A DNA stretch of 64,000 nt, taken from the NCBI GenBank assembly GCA_025677815.1, contig JAIXMP010000027.1:62001-126000 (forward strand), given 5' to 3'. Under the pieces are notes generated by a model. It was given only the letters and a program-made list of their open reading frames with translations. It had not been told where the DNA came from and made no database searches. Of this stretch, positions 51,301-62,967 are shown in pieces. The stretch comes from Phascolomyces articulosus (Eukaryota; Mucoromycota; Mucoromycetes; Mucorales; Lichtheimiaceae). Numbering within the stretch: position 1 is the stretch's first letter; each line of letters opens with the position of its first letter. The position numbers and the translations under genes are program-made.

Positions 51301-54258
51301 GTCAAGATGTTCGTATGGCATGGCGCGAAAAAGTGACTTTATGTCTCTTGATCTTTTTACTCTCAGGCGCCATCGTCTTTGTGATTGTTGGTCTCGGCGA
51401 AGTTATTTGTCCCGGCACCAAGGATCTGTATACTTCTGGTGATGTACAAGGACATCAAACGTTGGAAGATTATTGGATTAGTGTACGAGGCAAAGTATAT
51501 GATATGACCGACTTTGTAGCCAACCCACATGGATCCAATGCCTATGTTGCTAGTAAATCAACCCTTGAGCCACTCGGTGGTCGTGATCTTTCATATACGT
51601 TCCCACCTCCTCTCACCGAAGCATGCAAAGGGCTAGTAACAGATGATAGTATTACTATTACGCCAAATGAAACTATTGTCCTTGGCCCCTTTGTTCATTA
51701 TACGGGAAATCAGCAACAAGAAAAATCACTGGTGCGTCTTCGTGATCCAAGTTGGTTGGAACGTTATTTCGAACCTGTCGTGGGTCCTAGTAAACATGGT
51801 GACCTTGTGATTTCTCAAAAGCAACTGGATAAAGATTTCGTGAGCTGGGGTCGCCTTGCTTTGGCGATCGATGGTAAAATCTATGACTTGACGGATTATA
51901 TGGCAACAGCTCATAAATATCCACGTGACGCAGCCGGTGTTGCCAACTACCATTTCCTCCATGAAGCAGTCGAACTCCTTTTTAAAAAGTATGCAGGCAC
52001 GGATGCGACTGAAACATGGAAGCAGATCAGTTTGAAAATGACCGAAGAAGAGCGTGTACAAAACTTAGCCTGTCTTGACAATGCTTTTTATGTGGCGCGT
52101 CTCGATTATCGTGATTCCTTGCGTTGTACCTTTGTCAATTATCTATTGCTCAGCTTTGCTGTGGTTACCTCGTTTGTTATTTTGGTCAAGTTTTTGGCAG
52201 CTTTACAATTTGGTGGCGCACCTACACCTGAAGAACAGGACAAGTTTGTAATTTGTCAGGTGCCTTGTTATACCGAGGATGAGGAATCATTACGGAAGAC
52301 TATTGATTCTTTGACGACCATGAATTATGATGATAAACGCAAACTGTTGTTTTTGATTGCCGATGGTATGATTATTGGTAGTGGAAATGACAAACCTACA
52401 CCAATGATTTTGCTGGATATTTTGGGTCATGATGTAGAAAAGGATGATCCAGAACCTGTCATGTTTAAATCAGTCGGAGAAGGATCCAAACAATTGAATT
52501 ATGGCAAAGTGTATTCCGGACTTTATATGCATGAAGGTCATTGCGTACCTTATATTGTCGTGATAAAAGTGGGCAAATCAACGGAGCGGAATAAGCCCGG
52601 TAACCGTGGTAAACGTGATTCACAAATCATCTGCATGGACTTTCTGCGCAAGGTTCATTTTGATTCTGAAATGTCACCGTTAGAGCTGTCCATATATCAC
52701 AATATTCGCAACGTCATTGGTATTGATCCAGCCCTTTACGAATATATATTGATGGTGGATTCAGATACAGAGGTGTATCCAGATGCGTTGACTCGATTGG
52801 TTTCGTGCATGCTTCACGATAGTCGCATTATTGGTCTCTGTGGGGAAACGGAATTATGCAATGAAGATCGCTCCTGGACCACCCGTATCCAAGTGTATGA
52901 GTATTATATTTCCCACCATCTAGTCAAGGCTTTCGAATCGTTGTTTGGTTCTGTCACTTGTTTACCAGGATGTTTCTGTATGTATCGTATTCGAACAGCA
53001 TCAAAGCGTCAGCCCTTAATTGTTTCTCCTGCCATTATTCACGGATACTCGGACAATCAAGTTGATACCTTACACAAAAAGAACCTATTGCATTTGGGTG
53101 AAGACCGGTATTTGACGACATTAATGATGAAGAATTTCCCACAGTATAAAATGGTATTCACACCTTATGCAAGGTGTCGTACGGTTGCGCCTGATCGATG
53201 GCAAGTGCTGCTTTCCCAACGCCGGCGTTGGATTAACTCCACCATCCATAACCTTCTTGAATTGATTTTGTTACCAGAACTATGCGGGTTCTGTTGCCTT
53301 TCCATGCGATTTGTCGTTATTATCGATTTGATTGGTACAATTACATTACCTGCATCCGTAATTTATCTTGCTTATTTGCTCTACGTGGTGGCGTCACATA
53401 CTGGCCCCATTCCTGTGATTGCTTTAGGCATGTTAGCGGGTGCATATGGTTTACAGGCGTTAATCTTTATTATGAAACGACAATGGCAACATATTGGATG
53501 GATGATTATTTATCTCTTGGCAATTCCGGTATTTAGTTTCTTGATTCCCATCTATGCATTCTGGCATTTTGACGATTTTTCATGGGGCAATACTCGTGTG
53601 GTTGTGGGTGACAAGAAGAAACAGATTATTGTTACTGAAGACGAAAAGTTCGATGACAAGATGATTCCTATGAAAAAATGGGAACAATACGAACAAGAAA
53701 TGTTGGAAACAAGATCGATTGAATCCGACCAGGAAACAAAGCTTTCGAACGATTCATTTGAAGGACGCGGCTCTTCTTACCGTGGACATCATGATGAAGA
53801 AGAAAAGAATCCGCAACATATACCACGGCTCATTACTGGGCTATCTGAACGGCGACTATCTCAATTTTCAGTGGATCTTTCGGCCGTTTTACAAAAACCT
53901 AACCAACAAAGACAGTCTCAAAAAGATTCAAGTAGTAGTACAAGTAGTATTAATGGTAATGAAGAAGGAGAACTTAAGATGATATTACCAGAAGATGATG
54001 AAATTGAACGTGAACTGCGGAGGATTTTGGCAGGTGCAAATCTCATGACATTAACAAAAAAACAAGGTAATAATCCCTGCTTTGTGCAAAAAATTGCACA
54101 TACTATTATACCAATAATGATAAGATGAACTCACAATTTTATATTTTCAATATTTTTTAGTACGAAATCAATTATCACAACAATTTAGAGTAGATTTGAC
54201 CATAAAGAAAGGATTCATCAATTCAGCTATAGAGCGTATATTGGAAAATGAAATGTAG
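48317..54258 (+). CDS. Myosin-motor chitin synthase (class V/VII type)
   Basis: Exons 48317-48687, 48858-51029, 51128-54066 and 54161-54258 give 1859 residues. Residues 1 to about 700 form a myosin-like domain: LVIVNPFKPLELLND, DPHIYEFATRAYYIMRR, P-loop GLTGSGKST, QLLGAILHLGNIQFVG, HFTGPVDYTVDGLLESN, HIRPNDQQKPDLFD. An Ala/Glu-rich coiled region follows. After a TM helix comes a cytochrome b5-like domain (VRGKVYDMTDFVANPHG), then the GT2 chitin synthase domain with VDSDTEVYPDAL, QVYEYYISHHL, PGCFCMYR, GEDRYLTTLM and QRRRWINST, C-terminal TM helices, and a DEK_C-like tail. The enzyme polymerises GlcNAc from UDP-GlcNAc into chitin at growth sites. The switch I and II sequences of the motor are not recognisable, although the P-loop is kept. 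Confidence 0.93.
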
Positions 54259-54481
54259 AAAAAGAAAAATTCCATTATCAAAAACCCATCCTCTCATTTT
54301 TCGAATAAATAAAAAAAAATCATGCTTTTTGTTTAAATTTCGTAGAAAAAAAACGCATCCTTTTCTTTTTTCCCATCACTTAAATTATTTCCTTTTCTTT
54401 TTTTTCCCTCGTTTTTTCAATTTTCTTCTTTTCTCTATAAATCTCTATACATTTTCCTTATTTTATAACCTAGTAATAATA

Positions 54482-55576
54482 ATGTCATCATTATTCGCAG
54501 AACAACAGTCGAATTTTCTAACACCACATCAAGGAAGACGAAGACGACAATCATCAGGTGTCAGACGTAGTAGTGTCGATATTCATGGTCAAACAGTGAC
54601 ACCAGATATCTTGGTTGCGTTACTGGATCGTCCTAATGAAATGCGTATATTGGCTTCACGTAATCCACATTTTTATGAAGCACTAGAAAACTATATTACC
54701 GAGACCCAAGGTCTTGACGCATGGGTAAAGTTCCAAGACATTATCTATACTCCGCGTGAGGATTTACCCGATCGCGACTGGGTCACTGCTGTTGGCCATT
54801 TTTTGAGACATAACCCAGTTTTTTTCACGAAGTTCAAAGAAAGTGTTGGTTATTTTGACAACGATGAAGAGGAAATTCGATCCGATATAAGTGAAGAGGA
54901 GGAAGATGAAATAGCTACCAGTAGTGGTGGAGAAGATGAATTCCATACCTTATTACGAGATCGAGGTGCTCCAGAACATCACCATAATAATAATCATCAT
55001 GACGAGTTCAATGAAGACTCGCCACCACCAAGGAGAAAATCATCCCATATGATGCACCCAGCCCTAGTCTTTGGCTCACACCCAACATCCACAACACCGA
55101 TAAAAGAAATAGGAGGTGGAGGACAGCAACGACGACGCTCATCCACTAAAAAAGCAACATCTTATTTCCCAGCACAACCACCTGTAAAATCCATATTAAT
55201 CAAAATACGCGAATATCCAGATATCCAAGAACGAATCGACCTCATGTGCCCTGCATTTTTCCATAAAGTACAGCAACGTATGGCATGCCCACCTACTTCC
55301 AAATTATCTAGCGCAGCAAGACGTAATTCTATATTGGATGATACTACAATTCTTGAAGAAGCAGAAGAAAATGGAGAAGAAAATCATCCAAGGTTTTCAT
55401 TTTGTGATCAAGAGGAAACATTTAAACATTTTAAAGATGCTGTTTGCACCACTCGACGAGAACAACCGGATGATCAAGCTTGGGTACATAGTGTAGTCGA
55501 ATCATTGGATGGATATCCTGAACTTTTGGATAATTTGAAAGAAATTGCTGCATCTTTGGATGATTATCACCACTAA
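54482..55576 (+). CDS. Unknown acidic protein with an internal duplicated helical module
   Basis: A single exon of 364 residues; the ATG at 54482 follows a long pyrimidine leader, and the frame further upstream is low-complexity noise. The protein has two related modules. The first, about residues 40-125, reads PHFYEALENYITETQGLDAW, REDLPDRDWVTAVGHFL, NPVFFTKFKESVGYFDN. The second, about 235-364, reads CPAFFHKVQQRM, FKHFKDAVCTTRREQPDDQA, WVHSVVESLDGYPELLDNLK. Shared features are an aromatic FKxF helix, R-E-x-x-P-D-D/R-x-W-V and a terminal N-P/Y-P-x-LL-x-x-FKE. They are linked by a highly acidic stretch and a His/Asn-rich stretch. I recognise no family. The gene starts 223 bp after the chitin synthase on the same strand. 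Confidence 0.7.
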   Translation: MSSLFAEQQSNFLTPHQGRRRRQSSGVRRSSVDIHGQTVTPDILVALLDRPNEMRILASRNPHFYEALENYITETQGLDAWVKFQDIIYTPREDLPDRDWVTAVGHFLRHNPVFFTKFKESVGYFDNDEEEIRSDISEEEEDEIATSSGGEDEFHTLLRDRGAPEHHHNNNHHDEFNEDSPPPRRKSSHMMHPALVFGSHPTSTTPIKEIGGGGQQRRRSSTKKATSYFPAQPPVKSILIKIREYPDIQERIDLMCPAFFHKVQQRMACPPTSKLSSAARRNSILDDTTILEEAEENGEENHPRFSFCDQEETFKHFKDAVCTTRREQPDDQAWVHSVVESLDGYPELLDNLKEIAASLDDYHH

Positions 55577-56399
55577 AAAGATGTTATATAAATATGAGTA
55601 TATAAATAATGTAGTATATTATGATTAAATATATATTGTACATAATTAAACTACCCATTGAATAAAAGAAAAATTAATTAGCATCTATTTCATAGTATAC
55701 GAAAAAAAAATATTCCTCGCCAAACATTCTTGTTATTATATCAACTTAGACATTTTTTTCAATTAATTGCCCATTCCATAAATTTGAGTATTACAAAATC
55801 TTCTCATCCGCCTATCAAAAATGGAAGCATCATGAGGTTAGCTAATAAACAAATATATCCCCAGAAGTTTTTTTATGCATTCCTTATTGGTCATGAAAAG
55901 ATAAATAGTAATGCACGTCCTTCAGAGCCCCACAAGCATAAATTCACTGCGCCTGTGTTTGAAGCACTACCATCAACAATAGTGAAACTGGTAAAAAAAA
56001 TAACAAAAAAATGACACGCCACTTCCTGCACCAACTGATACTTTTGAAAACGAAACAAAAAATGTGACAACTTCTCTACTAAATACTAATTTTCTCCCAG
56101 CATTATAGAAGAAATATTTCATTTATCATAAATGTTCAACAAACGCCACTGGTACGTATATAGGCAAAAAGCATCATACAGTGGTCCACCTTTAATTTCA
56201 CAGCCAAAATTCCCTTTTTTTTGATGAAAATAAAGAGGTGTGAAAGTTTATGAGAACAGCTTTACTATGTATTTCTTAGCATACTTTTATGTCCCCATGA
56301 ACCAAATTATTGTGAAGATAACGAGGGTTGAAAGTTAATGAATATGAAATTAACGGGGGTCCACTGTATCTATTTTTTTATATGACCTTTCTTTCTTTT
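55577..56399. other. Intergenic region, possible debris
   Basis: A plus-strand frame near 55730-56014 contains SIMRLANKQIYPQKFFYAFL but has no partner exon or recognisable motif. Confidence 0.4.
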
Positions 56400-57382
56400 G
56401 GGAGACGATAACAAGGGGTGCCGGAAATATTTATTGAGAATTGCCCAAAAACGGACATGTATTCAGAGAATCAATGACCAACATGTACACCACCACAAAT
56501 TGGAACATATGTGGGGCGCGAAACGGTCATCTCAAGACTTGTGCATACTTATCACTGTGTTATTAGAAGCGAATCTACAATCCAAAAAGTTCATGAAATA
56601 CATCAACTACTAGAACGTTACATCTTACAAAACAATGTCAAACACCAAAGCCATGGTACCACAAGAAGGATCGTATCTGATAGGGATTGGTGATGAACAC
56701 GCTTTCTATCGATATATGAAGGTATCATGTTTTGTTTGAGATCTCCTAACAGTGCACGACTTCAATGCATTAGCACTCTTTTAGATATTCTTGAAAAGTT
56801 CGAGAACGTTGAAGAAAACACCCATGATCGCGACAAATCATGAAAGATGTTGTTAACTGAGGAGTTGATGGGTGTGGATGTTAATATTGAAGATGAGTCC
56901 GATTACCACCCAGGTAATACAATCCAAGATATCTTTACGATGAATGTAGAAGACGATTTTGATGATAAAGATGGTGACCTATATGCGGAAGATACTATTA
57001 CAAAAAGCAACTCACTATCAACAATGATAATATAACAACATCTAGTAACAGTGACTCATCAACAGCTCCAACAGGTGAGCTAGCATATTCTTCATCAGAC
57101 GCGAAATAAACTCCACTATCAAGGATAAGAGCACTATTGTCGGTTATCAGAATACAGTATTATACGAGTCAACCAAGATTGACCACACAATCACACCAAC
57201 ATATATACAAAAAAAAATTGTGTACAAATCCTCTAATTTTACTAATGAAGAGCCCAAGGTCATTGCGAATATTACAAATTTCTTGGTCCCTTTTATTCCC
57301 AAAGGGAAAAGGCTCCACTGAAGTCAATACACTCACCACTCACTGTCACTTCATTGATCAAAATTATATGTTTTTGTACTAG
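56400..57382 (+). pseudogene. Decayed gene: one long frame broken by four TGA codons
   Basis: From 56418 to the stop at 57033-57035 one frame stays open for 205 codons except for TGA at 56475, 56691, 56694 and 56841; a TAA lies at 56409. Readable parts are VPEIFIENCPKTDMYSENQ, PTCTPPQIGTYVGRETVISR, STIQKVHEIHQLLERYILQ, TRFLSIYEGIMFCLRSPNSA, LQCISTLLDILEKFENVEEN and an acidic tail (VNIEDESDYHPGN, NVEDDFDDKDGD). Each TGA could be CGA and the TAA could be CAA before one C-to-T change. A further coding-like piece in another frame lies near 57110-57330 (KVIANITNFLVPFIPKGKR). The absence of indels over 600 bp points to recent, substitution-driven loss. The family is not recognised. Confidence 0.45.
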
Positions 57383-58295
57383 AGAGACTGACAGTGAGCC
57401 ACAATTGGTTCCTCGAATTTAAAGGTTTCCAGAAGATTAATTATCTTTTATGAATTTTATGTAACCCTCCATTTTTACAAAAAGATAAAGAGAAAGAAAG
57501 AAGAGATTGATAGGTGTCAGTGAGGAGAAAAGAGAGTAACCAAAAAAAAAAAAACCAAAGTGAGGAATTGACAATGTCAGAACCACTCAATAATGATATA
57601 AAGGTGGTGGATTGCATTTGTTGAGAGAACCCTCTTCTTATTCTTTATGAGTACATACCATGAAACCTTGAGGTTTAAAATGAAGAGCATATATATTGAT
57701 CTATCTAAAACTACATGCAAGTCGATGTATTTATACCGAAAAAAATGACATTGTACGTAGGAGATCGTGGAATATTATGGGGGAATAGGATATCTTATTT
57801 TACAAACATGGTTATACAAGATCGATTGATCCAAGAAAAAGAATAAGTTTTTTGATCTATTAATTGTCTGATGAAACCATGGGTAAAATGCAGATATTAA
57901 TATATCCTTCTTTCTTTTCTTTTTTTTCTTGTTTTACCATCACGCTATCTGCTCTTGTAACGCAGAATTTTTTTTTTATCTAAAATCAGAACTCAAAAAT
58001 AAATGAAACTTTTTCTCGGCCTTCTTTTTCTCTTCTGTTCTTTTTTATTTTATTTTACAACCGAAAAAGGCACTTCATTACCAACAAACTAATTTAGTAT
58101 AAAATCTCTATTTATTTCAACCTTTTTTTTTTTTTTTGTAGAACGAAAAAAAAAGTAAGGTGGAAGGAGTTTACGATAATGTTCAACGTGGGATCTTTTT
58201 GCCATTTTGAGTCGTAACTAGTTTTGTTAACATTGGGTATTAATATGCATAATTATAGGAGAGGAAAAAAAAAACAACAACACACAGTAACGGTC
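57383..58295. other. Intergenic region upstream of the copper-fist gene
   Basis: Poly-A and poly-T runs; no supported gene. No copper-response element could be called. Confidence 0.45.
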
Positions 58296-59818
58296 ATGCC
58301 ATTCATTGTTGGTTCTGATGGTATAAAAAGAAAGTTTTCTTGCATGACATGCATAAAGGTAAATTAGTTTTGAAACTCGTAGTTTTTTCAACTTTATTTT
58401 CTGTTTGGATCTATTAAATGCCTTTATCTACGATTGAATAGGGTCATCGATCGACAAAATGCACACATAATCAACGAGAACTTTTCGAAATTAAACCCAA
58501 GGGTAGACCTGTCAGTCAATGTGAAGGCTGTCGAGAATTACGAAAAACAAGAAGGATTCATATAAAGTGTAGCTGTAAAAATAAAGGTATGTCAAAATCT
58601 TTTGATTTTTTTTTTTAGATTCTTGATCAATTCCTGTCCCCGTGCATAATAGTTTATTGGTAAATATTAATGATCTATCTCTCTATTTCTCTTTAGAAAA
58701 AACAAATCCTACATCGTCTACACCATCCTCTCCTAATGAAGATAAAACAGTTTTACCATCTTCATCATCAACTTCTTCCTCTTCGTTAGCGTCATTGCCT
58801 ATAGAAACGAAAGTACCCAAACAACAACGAAAAAGAGGACGTAAACGATTACAAGAACCTGAACCTGAATACACATCACATCCTTCTTCTCAAGCACAAA
58901 TGAATAATAACATCATGCATGTTCATGGTAAATATTGTTGTGTTTTTTTATTGTCATGCATGACAACAACAAAAATAAAAAAAAAAAGATCGGTGCGCAC
59001 AGGGATCTGAGATATTTTTTTACACTCTAAAAATAATAACCAGGTGACATGTTACGAATACGATGCCCACGATGTGATCAGCCACAATCAGGATGTGTTT
59101 GTACTTATGATTCCAATATACGATCTGCTCAGTTTAATAAGATACAAGAAACATCAGGATCTTCACCAGGAGAAGATTCAACAGCAGATAATTCAGTAGA
59201 AGGAGGAGGAGAAGATACCACTACACAAACACCTGGATCACCTTCTTCTTCTTCAGTGACATCTCAAGTCAGTAATAATAATAGTACCACAGCATCCATC
59301 ACATCCACTACCACATCGTCATCCGCTAATACACGTTACAACAATTACACTTTACCTCCACTTCGATTAAATCCTCATCATCATTCATGTGCTCGTCAAT
59401 CGCAACTACCTATTCCAATTCATGATCCAACGGACGATATCGATAGTGATACGCCTATTTATAAATCAGAAGAGAATGTTGTACCTGATCGTGCAGCAGT
59501 ACTTGGACCGCTTCTTCATCGAAGCTCGGAGGATTTGATGAAGGAAATTTATAGTAATTTTACAGATCGAAAGAAACGACGTTGTGATGATGGTACTTAT
59601 GGAGAGGAAGGTCAAATAGAAAGAATTAACGAGGGTATGAGTGAAAGCGTTCAAGATCAACATAATGAAAATGGTGATGACGATTGTGCTCAGCGGGAAG
59701 AAGGTATATCTATCTATTTTTTATATCTTAAGGTATAATACACAACATCAAATGATGTGATAACGTATATTCACATATCATATAAATCGATGTATTTTTA
59801 GATATTGAGTTATTATAG
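58296..59818 (+). CDS. Copper-fist transcription factor (Ace1/Mac1/Cuf1 family)
   Basis: Exons 58296-58358, 58442-58586, 58697-58927, 59044-59703 and 59802-59818 give 371 residues. The copper-fist DNA-binding domain is at residues about 1-70: FSCMTCIKGHRSTKC, the KPKGRP minor-groove (AT-hook-like) motif in EIKPKGRPVSQC, then CEGCRELR and CSCKNK, giving the Cys/His zinc and copper ligands. Members sense copper and control metallothionein or copper-uptake genes. A basic RGRK-like patch (QQRKRGRKRLQ) follows. A second Cys cluster (CPRCDQPQSGCVC) begins exon 4 and could be the regulatory copper-binding motif, comparable in place but not in exact pattern to the Mac1/Cuf1 C-terminal clusters. The remaining sequence is Ser/Thr-rich. 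The last exon encodes only DIELL. Confidence 0.9.
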
Positions 59819-60121
59819 CATCTGGCCCCATACTCCAACCTATGTGGATTAATTGTTCGATATATATACATACATATATATATTATTAAGCACACATGCA
59901 CACGAATTCAAACGTTGTAAATAATTGGACAAGATATATATGAAATAGAAGAATATCTGAATTATGGTGTATTGCGTATTTTTATTCTTTTTTTACTATT
60001 ATTTCCCCAACTACTAGCTTCCTTCTTGGTTGATTTATTCGACATTTTTATATGTATAAATCTTGACACTACCATCTAATAACAAGAATAATAACGATTG
60101 TAAATATTTTTCATTTATCAT
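59819..60121. other. Convergent intergenic region
   Basis: Between the converging copper-fist and WD40 genes; AT-rich, no gene. Confidence 0.5.
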
Positions 60122-62807
60122 TTATTCCCATATTTTGCAAGCTTTAATTATTTTCGGATCAAATGAGATACTTTTGTTCATACCATCACCACATGAGAAA
60201 AGTAAAGGTCGGTATGGATGAAAAATCACGTCTCTGACTTCCATATCTGTAAGATACACACGAAAAAGTTGTTACATACGTAGAATGATTTTCACCATAT
60301 TAATTATTTCTATTTTTATGACCTTTTTTCTCTATCTTTATATAAATACCTTCATGTTCTTTTAATATGGCCGTAAGCTGACTTGTTGACATATTGAACA
60401 CGAATATTTGTCCATAAATGGTGGGTGCCAAAAGATAGCGACCATTCGATGTAATCTTGACCAACCACGAATTGGCATGATAACTAGATATAAAACATAT
60501 GTATTAAGTTCATCCTTTTTATAGTAGTATATACTCACACGGAGGGAAAATGGAAAACATACTCTTCATGTGTGAATTTTTTGACTTGATCCAATTGAAA
60601 TTTACCGCCACGGGTATTCGGATAAGTTAATTTATGAAGTGTACAAGTATTTGGAATGGAAGCTGTACACAAATACGGTCAACAAGAAATTTAAACAATG
60701 AGTTTTGTATAAATTAATTCATCATTTCCTTTTAAAAAATGAAAAAATATCCTTACATATCCCTTCACCAACGTCACACATTTCTGCGCCACGGCTTATA
60801 AACCATGCGTGTTGTCGTTCTTCTTGCTCTTGCACTTGTGGAGTGTCATCTTGTTTAACCAAAGAGAATGATGAAGAAGAAGATGCATCACATCGCTGTT
60901 CTTCCTGTAGTTGTTTCAAAGAGGGTGCATCCAACCATTTAACAAACTTGCCACAATCACAATAAGATGAATACATATCTTCAAATGTTTGTAGTAGCTA
61001 TATATCATTATAAATAAGTCTTTTTTTGTATTTGGTAATTCATAAATGTAGTGCAGAAACTCTTTTTTTATCTTCCGGATCATCTTACCAAAGATTCTTC
61101 AAAATCAAAAAGACGCAAATGACCATCACAAGCTGCCAGAAAAAATTTATTGCCAGTGTTAGGAAGAAACGAAACATTGAAAGCCATACATGTTATCCCA
61201 TCTTCCATTCGTGTGGAATCCAATAAAGTACTAGAAAATATATTTTTTATATAAATAGGTGTGTTGGTATTCTTTTATTACAATACACGATCATGTTTTT
61301 CATTATCATTCAATACCATCAATATTTAAGTAACTTACATCCAATCTTTATCCATATGCCATTTGATAATATATCCATCTTGACTTGTCGTAATATAATA
61401 ATTCTCTTCTTTAAACTGAAGTGCTTTTATGCAAAGAATCTCTTCCATATGACCATCCAATTCAGCGACTCGATGCCCTGTTTCGATATTGAAAACCTAT
61501 CATAGTGCACACAACCATAATAAAAGCAAATAAATACCACCTTCTCTTACAACAGTAGGAGCTGTTCCATAAATAGACAGTACCTTCACAGGGCATGGTA
61601 AGATATGATTATCATCGTCTTGTGCTGACCATCGAAACCGATCTTTCAATTTACCACCAGCAACCAAAAGTTCTTGATTGTCAACAAATTGTCCACAATA
61701 AAATTCTTCAATATTTGCTTCAGCCGAATCTCGTAACCGACGAATCATTTTAAATTCATCAGTCACATCCCATAGTTTGATGAAACCAACACTTGAAAAG
61801 GTGACGAGTATTGTCCCATCGGGTGATAATGTCATGCCAACAATAGCCGCTGATAATAAACAACCAAATAAAAAATCTATTAGTATTTAATGTACAAAAG
61901 AAGACAAGGGATTATATATATATATATATATAATAGTATGTATAAATATACCTTGATCACTGATATGATAATTGAGAGATGTCAATGAATGATCTTCATT
62001 AATCACGTCCAACATAGGATATTCAGTGTCCGCATGAAAACGCCAAAAAGTATCTGGATATTGTTTTGACAAACTGTCCACTGTTTCAGGTTCATAGACA
62101 TAATCTTCGATCCGTGGACGTGGAGGCAAAATGGGTTGCTATTCAACGAAAAGATTAATTCTATTTACTTCCAATGCCATATAATAATAATAAATAATAA
62201 TAAAAACTACCTTGACGCGTCCTCGCTTTGTTGAATTTAATTTTTTCGTTTTTGTTTTTGTCTTTGATACACCACGACCGCGTCGACGCTTTTTGCCTCG
62301 TCCGGTTGACTTTCCAAGGGAAGTACTGTTAACAAGCTGAGCCGTTGTCATGTTAGCTCGTTTGTTACGAAGAGGAGGAAGTAAATCGGCTTGGTCAAGT
62401 AAATCATCTGTGTCAATTTCATCCACTTCATCACTTGAACTATTGTTGTTATCCGTACTCATAGTAGAAGGTGTATCATCATTCATCGTATCAGATACTT
62501 CCTCCTTGGAGCGACTTTGTAATTTACGCGTTTCTTTGACTATGAGTTGAGCAATTTTACTAGAAGGGTCTAAGGAAGATGGTAGGAGTGCCGGTGGTGA
62601 GGATGTGGGTGGCGTTGTCCTTGTTGTTATGGTAGCTGTTGTGTCAACGTCTTTACTATTGCCATCACCATTATCATTATCATCTACATCAATATCTGAT
62701 TTTATAGTGACACCATTAGTAAAAGTTGCTTCAGGTGTCTTGATGGATAAACTTGTTAATGGCGGTGGGGAATCACCATCCACAATTATCATCTCATTTT
62801 CAGACAT
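60122..62807 (-). CDS. WD40 beta-propeller protein with acidic/basic N-terminal tail
   Basis: Nine exons close in phase to 657 residues: 62807-62211, 62138-61952, 61849-61584, 61496-61339, 61230-61089, 60997-60757, 60662-60539, 60483-60350, 60246-60122. The first 200 residues are Ser/Thr/Asp-rich and end in a very basic stretch (GRGKKRRRGRGVSKTKTKTK), suggesting a nuclear or nucleic-acid-bound protein. Then follow RPRIEDYVYEPETVDSL and WD-type blades: VGMTLSPDGTILVTFSSVGF with IKLWDV, VFNIETGHRVAELDGH, TTSQDGYIIKWHMDKDW, LAACDGHLRLFDFEES, GRYLLAPTIYGQIFVF, VIFHPYRPLLFSCGDG and KIWE. It probably acts as a scaffold. I cannot assign a named family; a chromatin role is only suggested by the basic tail. 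The 3' end of the amidase gene lies 160 bp upstream on the same strand. Confidence 0.8.
61917..61934. repeat. (AT)n tract in intron 2 of the WD40 gene
   Basis: About nine TA units, within the intron between 61952 and 61849. Confidence 0.8.
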
Positions 62808-62967
62808 AGTTGATTGATATTTTGAGAAAGAGAAAAAAAAAAGAAAAAGAAGAAAAAAAAAAAGAAAACAAGTTCTTTGTGTTTGTTTGTTTGTTGCTAT
62901 TCATTTTTTTTTATTTTGATTGATCTTGGAGTATGGTGGGAACACAGAACAGCCAAGCAGAAATACA

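Noticed and set aside
5000..57000. TGA recoded as an amino acid in this organism
   Set aside because: Well-supported neighbouring genes, for example the GATA factor at 28572, end in TGA, and other remnants are broken by TAA and TAG as well.
58005..58040. Short similarity to the start of U2 snRNA (TTTCTCGGCCTTC)
   Set aside because: Only a few bases match by chance; no branch-point recognition sequence or downstream stem-loops follow.
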